64,000 nt of DNA from Lentinula raphanica (taxonomy: Eukaryota > Basidiomycota > Agaricomycetes > Agaricales > Omphalotaceae): positions 806,001-870,000 of the forward strand of contig JANVFP010000018.1 of assembly GCA_027919835.1 (NCBI GenBank), in the 5' to 3' direction. Under the pieces are notes generated by a model. The model was not told where the DNA came from and ran no database searches. It saw nothing but the letters and a program-made list of their open reading frames with translations. Of this stretch, positions 24,863 to 35,277 are shown in pieces; positions within the stretch are counted from its first letter, which is position 1, and each line of letters opens with the position of its first letter. The position numbers were made by a program, and so were the translations under genes.

Positions 24863-25315
24863 GGTTGAAGATGAGAGAAAGACGACTCTTGCGCTCGTAC
24901 ATGATGCGCGTCAACAAAACCCATCGTATTCGATCAATCGCCGGAGCTTATGCTTCATCTTCGTACAGTGGTTAAGGCAGGCAAACGACGCGTCGTATAT
25001 GATTGATCAGCGTGTGAACTAAGAACGTGATGTACACATGATGGCCTAATCGGGCAAGACCTGACCTACGGTTCAGACCCCCAACTTGAAACTAGACTAC
25101 GCTCTGCCCCTAAATTGAAAAAAAAATATCGGCAATTGATCATATTTTTTGATTTCCTACCACGACCAGCAAATCCATCCTCCTTCTGGTCAGTTGAATC
25201 GAGAGTCCCGATTGTTCTGTCTGGCTTACAGACTCATAAGAAGTTCCCAGCTCATACTACAAATCCACTCTGAGGCCCCCACTATCCACTCCAAGTTCCA
25301 ACCACGAGTCCTACT
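24863..25315. other. F-box array spacer 2-3, second part
   Basis: No gene. The last 170 bp (ACCACGACCAGCAAATCCATCC onward) match the region before copy 4 (about 27663-27780), marking the promoter-side end of the duplicated unit. Confidence 0.55.
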
Positions 25316-27103
25316 ATGCTGGCCAAACAAACGCGAAGGCCGAGTTCTCTCCAGTCGCCATACACCTGTTTCTTCGGAACCAGTTACGCCCCATCTCCAT
25401 CTGAACGTACAGAGCTGGAGGCTCTGATATCAGGAGCGCAACAGGAACTCGTTGAATTAGATTCAGAAATGTTTCGCATCCGTGTTCGGCGAAATCGAGT
25501 ACAAAACTTCTTGGACGACCATCGTACCCTGTTATCTCCAGTCCGTCGACTTCCCACTGAGACGTTGGCAGAGATCTTCACGCACTGTCTTCCCACACAA
25601 AGATTCCCAATCCGCAGCTTGAAAGAAGCGCCTCTCCTCCTGACCATGGTCTGTCGCAAGTGGAGGAAGATCGCAATGACTCATCCTCCACTCTGGAACG
25701 CCCTCCATATCCACGTAGCTTCAGAGATAGCCTCGGATGCTCATGAGCTCAAACTCAGACAACAAGGGATTTGCGAATGGATAGCTCGTTCTGGTGCTCT
25801 TCCGCTATCTTTCTCATTGTCTATGGACGAAATCGCAAACAACTGTTTGGATATATTTCACGACTACTTCTTTCAATCGGTGATGAACCTCAGCCCAAGG
25901 CTTGAGACCTTTCATCTGGAGGTTGGAGATCTAATATACAAATGGCTAGAAAAGCTCTCTCCGCGAACGTTCCCTATCTTGAAAAGGCTTTCGCTCAGTC
26001 TCGATGCCTATACCGTGGATATAAATTCGAAGATTCCTTTCGTCTCTAGGATTCCAGGTATGCCCGTACTGGCAAGCCTCCGTATCAACGGATTCTATCC
26101 CTATCAACATCTTGAATCAACCTATGCAAATCATAGGTTGAATCTTACCGAGCTCGATCTTGGCGGTGACTTGAGTTGGTCTCTTCCACTCCAACATATA
26201 CTGGCTTTACTCCGAGGAAATCCCAAACTACAACACTGCTCTGTCCATGTTCAAGCTGATCTTGCCGCTCAAACTTATGTGACTGTGGACTTGCATTCTC
26301 TTCGTTCTCTGTCTATCCGTTTTGATGGGGATGACGAGGAGGGTGATTCTTATGACCTAATGGAAAAGTCATTTCGTTCACTCAACTGTCCAGCGCTGAA
26401 AGCGCTCTCAGTCATCTCACGCAACCATGATCACACGATGCTTCCTGATCGCTTCGCATTCACTCACTTGTTGGGTTCGCTCCAGCATTTGAGATTGGAA
26501 TTCACAATGACCGATGAAGATCTCATTCGCTGCCTTGCGCTAGCACCAAATCTTACCGTGCTCGAGATTGTTGATTGCAAATACGCCGTTGGAGATCAAG
26601 ACTCGTCATCCGGTTCATCTTCTCATCATTACCAGGTGCAAGACACCGCTCTGCAAAGGTTGACGGACGATCCATCTTCACCTGTGGTGGTGCTCTGCCC
26701 CAAACTTGAAACATTGCGACTCCTTGCCCTCTTGCCATATGAACTTGTGAAGAAGCCTCAGCCGGTCAATATATCGACCCGGGCCCTCGTAGAGTTCCTG
26801 GAGAGTAGAAAGGGCACTGGCAATCGAACCTCAAAACTTAGAGAATGCACCATCCTCATGTCCTCGAAGCTCAAAACTTCCGCCGCTATCTTAAAGCGGC
26901 TCACTCTTCTGATGCAGGATGGAATGCTTCTGCGCGTAGGACAAGCAGACCGTGGATATTCCAGCTACAAATCGGAAGACGATCCAGAAAGTCGGGCTAT
27001 ATTCCACTCTTCAAACGCCTTCATCCCCTTCGATGCATACGTTTTCCGAGACTTGGGATATGGTCTCGGGAGAACAACTGTAGATAATATTTCCGATTCG
27101 TAG
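25316..27103 (+). CDS. F-box/LRR-like protein, array copy 3 (595 aa)
   Basis: Intronless paralog, nearly identical to copy 2 in the first 130 residues (MLAKQTRRPSSLQSPYTCFF) and more diverged in the LRR part. F-box-like domain: LSPVRRLPTETLAEIFTHCL with VCRKWRKIAMTHPPLWNALH. LRR-like units: NLTELDLGGDLSWSLPLQH, LHSLRSLSIRF, LNCPALKALSVIS. It stops after DNISDS, a few residues earlier than copies 1 and 5. The substrate-recognition part varies more than the F-box, as expected for adaptors with changing targets (inference). Confidence 0.87.
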   Translation: MLAKQTRRPSSLQSPYTCFFGTSYAPSPSERTELEALISGAQQELVELDSEMFRIRVRRNRVQNFLDDHRTLLSPVRRLPTETLAEIFTHCLPTQRFPIRSLKEAPLLLTMVCRKWRKIAMTHPPLWNALHIHVASEIASDAHELKLRQQGICEWIARSGALPLSFSLSMDEIANNCLDIFHDYFFQSVMNLSPRLETFHLEVGDLIYKWLEKLSPRTFPILKRLSLSLDAYTVDINSKIPFVSRIPGMPVLASLRINGFYPYQHLESTYANHRLNLTELDLGGDLSWSLPLQHILALLRGNPKLQHCSVHVQADLAAQTYVTVDLHSLRSLSIRFDGDDEEGDSYDLMEKSFRSLNCPALKALSVISRNHDHTMLPDRFAFTHLLGSLQHLRLEFTMTDEDLIRCLALAPNLTVLEIVDCKYAVGDQDSSSGSSSHHYQVQDTALQRLTDDPSSPVVVLCPKLETLRLLALLPYELVKKPQPVNISTRALVEFLESRKGTGNRTSKLRECTILMSSKLKTSAAILKRLTLLMQDGMLLRVGQADRGYSSYKSEDDPESRAIFHSSNAFIPFDAYVFRDLGYGLGRTTVDNISDS

Positions 27104-27149
27104 ACAATGGGCCATCTTTTTTCATGACCTTATAGGTCCCCTTGCAAAA

Positions 27150-27428
27150 CACTGCGGGGATTGACCCGTTGACTTGGTCCTGAAAGGCTGATTATATGAG
27201 GTTGTTATGTACAAAAACATGGCAGCGGACATTGTAAATGTTCGCCTCAAGGTTAGGTCGATTATATCAAAGGGAAATTCAGAATTTCCGCGCCCCCACC
27301 CAGGTTCACCGTAACCGCTGCGAGGAAAGTCAGAAAACCTACACAAAAAACGTGGACATCATTTTTGGTAAGTTTTGTACTAAACCGCTGGATAACCGCT
27401 GCAAGAAAATCGGCCGATCCCCGCAGTG
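27150..27428. mobile_element. CACTA-like non-autonomous MITE (279 bp)
   Basis: The element begins CACTGCGGGGAT and ends ATCCCCGCAGTG, a 12-bp perfect terminal inverted repeat that continues imperfectly. It is flanked by AAA on both sides, consistent with a 3-bp target duplication. CACTG-type ends plus 3-bp duplications are typical of the CACTA/EnSpm superfamily (established). Subterminal copies of AACCGCTG (about 27311, 27383, 27394) fit transposase-binding repeats. It has no coding capacity. It sits 46 bp after F-box copy 3 and has no counterpart behind copy 2. Confidence 0.65.
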
Positions 27429-27785
27429 AAATCTATTTGTGATTCATAGATGGCCTCTGGCAGGTAATTTGCTACTATATTCCACAACGCACTTGTTCAT
27501 TCATGAGAGTTGCGCGGTCCTGCACTCAGACAATGGAAGTGGCCCTAGAGCCACAAGGACAATAAACAAGTTGGTACAAAGCTTACTGAAAGTGGCATTC
27601 TGATTGCTTCGATGCCCCTAAATTCGGCTGTTATTCTTTGTTTTCCTCGTTCTCTCATCATTACCACGACAAGCAAATCCATTCTCCTTCCAGTGGTCAG
27701 TCGAATTCTTCTTTATCTTTCTGTCTAGCTTACAGACTTATAAGAACTTCCTAGCTCATCCACTAGGCCCACCACTCCTACCAGT
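27429..27785. other. F-box array spacer 3-4
   Basis: No gene. It is made of amplified-unit spacer: 27450-27600 resembles 23610-23760, and 27640-27780 resembles 25140-25310. Confidence 0.55.
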
Positions 27786-29305
27786 ATGCCATCCAATCAG
27801 ACACGAAGGCCGAGTTCTCTCCAGTCGCCATACACCTGTTTCTTTGGAACCAGTCACGCCCCATCTCCATCTGAACGTACAGAGCTGGAGGCTCTGATAT
27901 CAGGAGCTCAGCAGGAACTCATCGAATTGGATTCTGAGATCTCTCGCATCCATGTTCAACGGAATCGAGTACAAAACTTCTTGGACGAGCATCGTAATCT
28001 ATTGTCTCCAATTCGGCGGCTTCCCATTGAGACAATGGCGGAGATTTTCATGCATTGTCTTCCCACACACAGATTTCCCATCCGCAGTCTGAAAGAAGCG
28101 CCTCTCCTCCTTACCATGGTCTGTCGCAGGTGGAGGGAAATCGCAATGGCTCATCCTCGACTCTGGAGCGCCCTTCATATCCACGTAGCTTCCGAAATAG
28201 CCCCCAATGCTCGTGAGCTCGAACTCAGACAACAAGGTATCCGTAGATGGATAGCTCGTTCTGGTGCTCTTCCGCTATCTTTCTCATTATCTTTTGACAA
28301 AATCAGATATGACCCTCAAACCGTCCCAGCTCACAGTTCTCTGCTCGCCTTTCTTAGTGCATTGATGAACCTCGGTCCAAGGCTTGAGACCTTGCATCTG
28401 GAGGTGGGAATGGAAATATATACATTGCTGGAAACTTTCTCTCCGCGAACGTTTCCTCTTTTGAAAAGGCTCTCTCTCCGGAGTCTGGGTATGGGTGCCA
28501 ATTCCGTGGATAAATATTCGAAGATTCCTTTTGTGTCTAGGATTGCAGGTATGCCCATCCTGGCAGGGCTCTGTATTAACGGGTTCTACCCCGTTCAACA
28601 TCTTGAATCACTGGTAACCTATTTAACTCATGGGTCCAATCTTACCGAGCTCGATCTCGGCGCCAACTCGAGTTGGTCTCTTCCAATCCAAGATGTGCTG
28701 GCCATCCTCCGAGGAAGTCCTAAACTACAACACTGCTGTGTCCATGTTGAATCTGATTCTGTCGCTCAACCTTATGAGACTGTGGACCTGCATTCTCTTC
28801 GCTCTCTGTCTATTCGTTTCAATGGGGATGGGGAGGATGATTCCTGTGACTTGATCGAGAAGTCATTTCGTTTCCTGAACTGTCCAGCCTTGAAAGCACT
28901 TTCACTCATCTCCAAACAACATGATTACACTATTCCTCATCGTTTCGCATTCACTCACTTGCTGGGTTCGCTCCAACATTTGCGAATGGAATACAAAATG
29001 ACCGACGAAGCTCTCATTCGTTGTCTTGCGCTAGCCCCAAATCTCACTGTGCTCGAAATTGTTGATTGCGCATACACTGTTGACCCCCTAAATTCGCGAT
29101 ACAGTTCATATTCCTATCATTACCAGGTGCAAGATACCGTTCTGCACAGGTTAACCAATAACCCATCATCACCTGTGGTGCTTTGCCCCAAACTCGAAAT
29201 GTTCCGACTCCTTGTCCCTCCTTTAGGTATATACGGCCCTCAAGAGCCTCATCGCGTCAGCATATCAACCCTGGCCCTCATAGACTTCCTGAGCAGTAGG
29301 AGGGG

Positions 29306-29617
29306 TGTTAGAAATGAGAGGGAGTTGGCGACGAGAGTGATGGATAACGAGTTGTTATGACGAAGATGGGATGAGATCGAGAGTGTTGGTTTGTTTGGTT
29401 ACCTCGCCAGTATATAATGGACTTTCGTTGTATTTCGCTCTTCAACTTGCACCATCAGGTTGAAGAGTACGTATTCATATTCTCTCGCATATATTCATAT
29501 ATTCTAATGGTCTTTATAGTTAACTTGTATATTACAGGTATTTAGGTCTAATAGAACTTGCACCATCAGGTTGAAGATTAACTTGTATATTACAGTCGTC
29601 GGCTGCCGTTTCGTTTA
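29306..29617 (+). repeat. 5' LTR of the copia element (312 bp)
   Basis: Direct repeat of 34126-34437, apparently without differences. It contains the TATATAATGG box-like sequence (about 29412) and two copies of CTTGCACCATCAGGTTGAAG (about 29445 and 29560), which may act in transcription or RNA dimerisation. Confidence 0.92.
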
Positions 29618-29693
29618 GATTCGCAGTCAGAGCAGCGATATCGTGCCATCCTCAGCCGAACTGTAAACAGAAATCGAAATCGCCTTTGTCAAT

Positions 29694-32600
29694 ATGTCTG
29701 CAACGAACGCCTTACCGCCTATACAGTATTTTGCAGAAACTCGCCAGTTGGACAATGTCGGCAACTTTTTATCATTCAGCGATTCGATTATTAGCGTCGC
29801 TCGTGGATACGGGCTTGAAGGCTATCTTGATGGATCTATTCCTCGTCCCAACGCGAACTCCGCTCCAGCCTTGATGGCGGCTGGACCGAATCCGGGTGTT
29901 GGTGTACTCCCCATATCGACTTCGAACAATTCGACGACTCCGAGTTCAGATGAATGGGAACTCCGAAATAATCGCCTCGCCGCAATCATCTTCATTAACA
30001 TTAAGGATCCTCGCGGAATCGGCCTTACTCCCACTCTTACTGCCCAAGAAATGTGGTCTCGTATTCTCGCCAAATTCAATCCTCGCACCAATGCTGCTCA
30101 AACCATTGCCAAGGAACGCTTCAAAGCCCTTAAGTTCAATGACGGGGACCGATTCGATGACTACTTTAGCAACCTGGAGCGCTTGAAATCGGAAGCAAAT
30201 GAAGTCGGGTGTATTCTCACTGATGAAGATCTCACGTCGCAATTCCTCACTAATCTGCCTCCGACGGACGCATACTCTTGGATCATTCAAAATTACGCCG
30301 GCAAGACCTATCCCGAAATCTATTCCAGTCTTATCGAGATCCAGTTGCGCAAAGATGTCGTCAATAACAACGCCGGTAATCAACGAATTGTGTCCTCTAC
30401 CGCTCTCGCGACGAGCTCGAATGACGGGCGTCCCGGCATGATTAGGTGCAGCAACTGTCACCGTCGCGGTCATCCAAAGTCCAAGTGTTGGGCCCCCGGA
30501 GGAGATAAAGAACATGAGGCTCCTCCATGGTACAAGCCACCTCAATCTAAACGCTCCAACGCTGTCGCCGCGGCCGCTGTGTCCTCTGGATCTAACATTG
30601 CTCCGCCTGTTGCTCTAGCCAACGTCCTTGACTTAGGTTCTGACACTGGCGGTGCGATGTCTTCTCTTCCTTCCTCAACGACTGCTAACTTGGCGTCCTT
30701 TAGACATCGAGGGAAGGATTCTTCCCTTCTAAAGGATAGCTATAGTACTGTTGTTAGAGAAAATGTCGCTCCCAATCCTGTCACTTATGTATTAATATCG
30801 TCGTCGACTACACCGTCTTATAATTCATCATCGACGCTTTCACCTACATTCCTGGACAGTGCCGCTTCAGAGTGTTGTGTTCGTGACCGACAGTTATTCA
30901 TATCCCTCAATAGCCGACGAGGGCTTGGTCGTATGGCTATCGAAGGTGACGCGGGCGCATTTCAAATTGAGGGAGTCGGTGTTGTGGAGTTCACTGTAAA
31001 GAACGGTGATGGGACCATCAGACGGCTAAGAACAGCGGCTTTGTATACGCCGTCGTTTACCATGAATCTGCTCTCGATTCCAGCATTTGACGCAAAAGGA
31101 TACATTGGTTCTTGGGGAAGAGGTGTACTCAGCGTGAAAGATCCAAGGAGTGGAAATGTTATAATCGATGGGAAGCTAGCGTCAGAAAAAGGCGGTCACA
31201 GGCTATATCAGGTCAACATCGTCGATACTGAATCCACCGAGTCAACTTCATCAGCATTGGCAACTGGCGTATCAGTTCATGCAGGCGGCAATTCCCTTCG
31301 TAAACCATGTTCTCTTGCAATGTGGCATGCCCGATTTGCCCATATCAACACGAATGTTATTGCGCTAATGAAAAGGAGAGATCTTGTGGACGGACTCGAT
31401 ATCACAGATTCGAACTTGGAGGGCAAGTGCGAGCCGTGTATCCATGCCAAAGCAACTCGTCGCCCATTCGACTCTATCGTGACACCGGCTACAGAGGTTC
31501 TCTTTAGAATAAGCCTTGACCTTTGGGGAAAAGCAAGAACGATGAGCCTAGGGGGAGCGTGGTACTTGATGTTAGCTGTGGATGACGCGTCGGGTGTTCC
31601 TTCACCTTCTTTTTCGGCAACAAAAGATGCTCCTACAATACTCGGCCTAGTCATTCGCTTTGTTCGCAAGGCAGAGAAACAAACAGGCAAGAAAGTGAAG
31701 AGAATTCGAATCGACATGGGAAGGGAGTTCGACAACAAATTAATGGACGACTGGGCAGCGTCCGAAGGCATCATCATCGAGAAGATTCCTAAACACTCTT
31801 CCGCGGCGAATGGGATGGTCGAACGAGCGAATCGTACTGTGATTGAGGGAGCGCGTGCTATGATTGAGGATTCGAATCTCGATTGGAGATTCTGGGCGGA
31901 AGCTGTTGAAGCTTTTTGCTATGTTACGTCAATGGTGCCGACGTCAAGAGTTCCAGGTGTTATTCCAATCCAATCATGGTACCCGGAACACGCCAAGATT
32001 AACGTTTCCCATCTCCGGAAGTGGGGCTGTCGTGTGCTTGCGAAGGACCTCGATCGAAGGGAAGGCAAGTTGGGTCTTCAGACATTCGAAGGCTTTCTAG
32101 TTGGATATTTAGATCGACGAGGCTGGCGCATCTGGGATCCAGTTAGAAAACATGTTTTCCCTATCCGTGAAGGAGAGTTCGACGAAGGCGTACCTCACAG
32201 AACCCGATCCGAATCTGTCAAATATTATCCACTTCCGCTCACGGACTCTGATCAGGATCTTCCGGAGGAATCGCTTGATGATCTCGACAATGAAAACGAC
32301 GAATTGCAAAATCATGACGATGATTTGCCTCCGGAGGATCAACATCTCGATATTGAACATCAAGATGAAGAAGGCATAATTCTTCGTCGGTCGGCTCGTC
32401 GTTCTGCCCCATCTCAAGCTCTACAGCGTTCCCGTGAATACGAGGAAGATGAGGTTCGTGCTCGTGAAAACCGAGAAGAATGGGCCAACATATTGGTGTT
32501 GGCCAGCACGGTCAAGGGAGCCGGAAAGTCAATAAACCCTATTCCCACCAGATACGACCAGGCGATGCGCGAGCCCGATCTTTGGAAACCACCTATGCAA

Positions 32601-32978
32601 AAAGAGTTTGACTCTCTCGAAAGTAGGAAGTGTTGGGTCTTAGTGGATAGGCCGTTAGGAGCGAAGGTGTTGAAGGGAATGTGGGTTTATGATTTGAAAG
32701 TCGATGGGAAAGGTGAAATCTTGGCGAGGAAAGCGAGGTGGGTCGCCCGAGGCGACATGCAGAGGCCGGGCATCGACTTTGACAGAACGTGGTCGATGGT
32801 CGCCAGAATGGAATCTGTCCGCATTCTAATCGCCTGTGCTGCAGCAAATGGGTGGTCCACGCGACAATGGGATTTTTCATCGGCTTACCTCAATGGAACT
32901 CTTCCAGAATATCCTCAGATCTTCATGGAACAAACAACCGGCTTCACCAGGCAGGGGAGGAAAAGAAGGTGTGCCTGA
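29694..32978 (+). CDS. copia gag-pol polyprotein, first part (1094 aa)
   Basis: Encodes the particle protein and enzymes of the element. Gag (UBN2-type) covers about residues 70-215. A CCHC zinc knuckle (CSNCHRRGHPKSKC) is at 252-265. The aspartic protease active site (LDSAASECC) is at 387-395, Asp 388. The integrase HHCC zinc finger is at about 545-582, and the catalytic D-D-E at about 609, 674 and 710. The reverse transcriptase begins at about 950 (WVYDLKVDGKGE, KARWVARGD, DFSSAYLNG). The frame then runs into a stop at 32978, in the middle of the reverse transcriptase, where the alternative frame takes over. The start is the first ATG in the internal region, 76 bp after the LTR. Confidence 0.9.
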   Translation: MSATNALPPIQYFAETRQLDNVGNFLSFSDSIISVARGYGLEGYLDGSIPRPNANSAPALMAAGPNPGVGVLPISTSNNSTTPSSDEWELRNNRLAAIIFINIKDPRGIGLTPTLTAQEMWSRILAKFNPRTNAAQTIAKERFKALKFNDGDRFDDYFSNLERLKSEANEVGCILTDEDLTSQFLTNLPPTDAYSWIIQNYAGKTYPEIYSSLIEIQLRKDVVNNNAGNQRIVSSTALATSSNDGRPGMIRCSNCHRRGHPKSKCWAPGGDKEHEAPPWYKPPQSKRSNAVAAAAVSSGSNIAPPVALANVLDLGSDTGGAMSSLPSSTTANLASFRHRGKDSSLLKDSYSTVVRENVAPNPVTYVLISSSTTPSYNSSSTLSPTFLDSAASECCVRDRQLFISLNSRRGLGRMAIEGDAGAFQIEGVGVVEFTVKNGDGTIRRLRTAALYTPSFTMNLLSIPAFDAKGYIGSWGRGVLSVKDPRSGNVIIDGKLASEKGGHRLYQVNIVDTESTESTSSALATGVSVHAGGNSLRKPCSLAMWHARFAHINTNVIALMKRRDLVDGLDITDSNLEGKCEPCIHAKATRRPFDSIVTPATEVLFRISLDLWGKARTMSLGGAWYLMLAVDDASGVPSPSFSATKDAPTILGLVIRFVRKAEKQTGKKVKRIRIDMGREFDNKLMDDWAASEGIIIEKIPKHSSAANGMVERANRTVIEGARAMIEDSNLDWRFWAEAVEAFCYVTSMVPTSRVPGVIPIQSWYPEHAKINVSHLRKWGCRVLAKDLDRREGKLGLQTFEGFLVGYLDRRGWRIWDPVRKHVFPIREGEFDEGVPHRTRSESVKYYPLPLTDSDQDLPEESLDDLDNENDELQNHDDDLPPEDQHLDIEHQDEEGIILRRSARRSAPSQALQRSREYEEDEVRARENREEWANILVLASTVKGAGKSINPIPTRYDQAMREPDLWKPPMQKEFDSLESRKCWVLVDRPLGAKVLKGMWVYDLKVDGKGEILARKARWVARGDMQRPGIDFDRTWSMVARMESVRILIACAAANGWSTRQWDFSSAYLNGTLPEYPQIFMEQTTGFTRQGRKRRCA

Positions 32979-34180
32979 TGAAGAAGCCTTTGTATGGTTT
33001 AGCACAAGCAGGCCACATATGGTTCAAGGAGTTGAAGAAAGAAGCAGAGAGGGTGGGTTTCAGGTGCTCGAGGGCGGATCCATGCATCAGATACAGACGG
33101 GATCCAAATACGGGCGCCATCTCCATCCATTCGGTGCATACCGACGACATTTGGTCTGCAGCTTCGAACGAAGATGAGGCGGAAAAGTCAATGAAGGATT
33201 TTGGGAGGTGGGACCTAAAAGACGTGAAAGACAAGAAGTTTCTGGTGGGCTTGACGATTGAATACTTCGAAGACGGCGGAATCGGAGTTTCCCAAGCACC
33301 ATTCGTTGTCAGCGCGTTTAAATTCTTCGGCATCTGGGACGAACTATATCCATTGGACACTCCTCTCCCACCAAAATACCACGTTACTCCTGCGACACAA
33401 TACTCCGATGAAGACGCTACTTTCATGAAGGACAAACCATATCGAAGAATTCTAGGCTGTTGTTGGTGGTTAGCCTCGTCCACTCGTCCCGATATCGTCT
33501 TCGCTTGTTCTAGCCTTTCGTCCGTACAGAACGCTCCAACTCGTCTTCACTGGGAACTGCTCATCAAGCTATGTCGTTATATTAAATCAACGGTCAACTA
33601 CGGGATCGTCTACAAGAAATTTGAATCCAACGCTGAAATTCAACCACTGGGATATGTGGATGCTGATTGGGCAGGAAACCCTCATACTCGGAAATCCGTA
33701 TCAGGCTACGTCTTCCTCATTAATGGATCCCCCGTGTCATGGTCATCCAAACCTCAAGCTATCACTGCTCTGTCGTCTACCGAAGCGGAATACGTTGCCA
33801 TGGCCCGTGCCGTGCAGCAAGCTGTCTGGTTGAGCAGCTGGTTATCCGAGGTCGACATCGGAGGAAGGAAACCGATCAAGATTCTGTGCGATAACCTTGG
33901 TGCTATCAGTCTGTCTGAAACGACGCGCGAACACGGGATTTCGAAAGCAATCGATGTACGATATCACTTTATTCGAGATGAAGTAGAAGAAAAGAAAGTC
34001 GAAATCTTCCCGGTCGCTTCCAAAAACAATATCGCCGACATTTTGACTAAATCCTTGTCGAAAGATCTGCATCGTCGTTTCGTTTCCGCGCTGGGCTTAG
34101 ACTGGTGGTATCGTCGCCAGGGGAGTGTTAGAAATGAGAGGGAGTTGGCGACGAGAGTGATGGATAACGAGTTGTTATGA
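32952..34180 (+). CDS. copia pol, second part: reverse transcriptase end and RNase H
   Basis: Continuation of pol in another frame (open from 32789; similarity resumes at about 32955). It has KKPLYGLAQAGHIWF, the catalytic Asp pair in SVHTDDIW (Tyr-Val-Asp-Asp in most relatives) and the RNase H region GYVDADWAGN, ALSSTEAEYVAMARA and IADILTKSLSK. The last residues after DWWYRRQ are encoded by the 3' LTR and stop at 34180. Ty1-type programmed shifts lie between gag and pol, not inside the reverse transcriptase, so this break is more likely a mutation or a base-call error. Confidence 0.85.
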
Positions 34181-34437
34181 CGAAGATGGGATGAGATCGA
34201 GAGTGTTGGTTTGTTTGGTTACCTCGCCAGTATATAATGGACTTTCGTTGTATTTCGCTCTTCAACTTGCACCATCAGGTTGAAGAGTACGTATTCATAT
34301 TCTCTCGCATATATTCATATATTCTAATGGTCTTTATAGTTAACTTGTATATTACAGGTATTTAGGTCTAATAGAACTTGCACCATCAGGTTGAAGATTA
34401 ACTTGTATATTACAGTCGTCGGCTGCCGTTTCGTTTA
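34126..34437 (+). repeat. 3' LTR of the copia element (312 bp)
   Basis: Matches the 5' LTR base for base by eye. It is followed directly by AGGGG, the right copy of the target duplication, and then by the 3' part of F-box copy 4. Confidence 0.92.
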
Positions 34438-34758
34438 AGGGGCGCTGATAATCGAACTTCAAAACTCAGAGAATGCACTATCCTCATGCCCCCAGAGTCC
34501 AAAATATCTGCACTGGTCTTAGAGCGGCTCACTCACCTGATGCAGGACGGAATGCGTTTGCGCATAGTACACATAAAGACTAATTGGAGCTGCAAACCGG
34601 ACGATGATCCAGAGCAGGGAATCACCTACCACTCTTCAGACACTTTCATCCCCTTTGATGCATACATTGTCCAAGACGGGACATATCGTTACAGCAGAAA
34701 GGCGGTACTTGTAGATAACATCTCCGATTCATGGACATTCGGTCATCTTTTTGTATAA

Positions 34759-35277
34759 CATTGTAGGTCCATTGTAATGACCGAGTTGACCTCGACATAG
34801 TAACGGTGTACTATCATAGATCTCAGCGCAGGCACAGGAGAGAAATACGCATGTCTATGACTCAACCTAATGCTACTACCTTTGTCCGTTCTTCATACCA
34901 GCTGCGCATGCTGATATGGATATTTTGTATCTTTGCTTGCGATTGTGAAAACGAGTTGTCAACCTCAATATCAGGCTGTGTTGCCAAAATTAAGACGTTG
35001 GTGAATTGTCTTTTGCAAGAATATCATCGCTATATCTTGACTCAACAACTTACGACTTCCGGCTCCTACTTCGGCAATCGATGTTCTTCCTCGCTCTCTC
35101 ACCATCTATTTCTATTTAGAAAACTAAATACATCCTACTCATCTGGTTCAAGCTTGTGAGTTTTGAATCCACTGGCAGTGATTCTTCATTCGAAAGACTC
35201 ATAGCTTGACCGCACTATAGTACACAGTTCCAGTAGGCCTACGATCTATTCCTTCCAACCTCTACCCCTGTCAACAA
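34759..35277. other. F-box array spacer 4-5
   Basis: No gene supported. It should hold the promoter of copy 5. Similarity to the other spacers is weak. Confidence 0.5.

Larger units (their letters stand above)
29306..34437 (+). mobile_element. Ty1/copia LTR retrotransposon, full length (5132 bp)
   Basis: Complete element with two 312-bp LTRs that look identical. It is flanked by AGGGG at 29301-29305 and 34438-34442, the 5-bp duplication usual for copia integrases. The internal region runs gag, protease, integrase, reverse transcriptase, RNase H; integrase before reverse transcriptase defines the copia order. A purine tract (AGGGGAG) abuts the 3' LTR. The LTRs start TGTTAG and end GTTTA, an unusual 3' end (CA is normal). 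Identical LTRs mean insertion was recent, but the reverse transcriptase frame is broken once (about 32950), so this copy is probably not self-sufficient. Confidence 0.93.
27786..34758 (+). pseudogene. F-box/LRR-like protein, array copy 4, split by a copia element
   Basis: The 5' part (27786-29305) encodes MPSNQTRRPSSLQSPY, coiled coil, F-box-like domain (LSPIRRLPIETMAEIFMHCL, VCRRWREIAMAHPRLW) and LRR-like units. The retrotransposon entered after the codons for SSRRG. The 3' part resumes at 34438-34758 (DNRTSKLRECTILMPPESK to DNISDSWTFGHLFV). Taking one copy of the 5-bp duplication, the two parts are in frame and of normal family length, so the gene was intact when hit. As it stands, the 5' frame runs 55 nt into the LTR and stops at 29360, giving about 524 residues with a foreign 17-residue tail. 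Confidence 0.88.

Noticed and set aside
32940..32980. Programmed frameshift as in Ty1
   Set aside because: Programmed shifts sit between gag and pol; this break is inside the reverse transcriptase and no known slip motif is evident.
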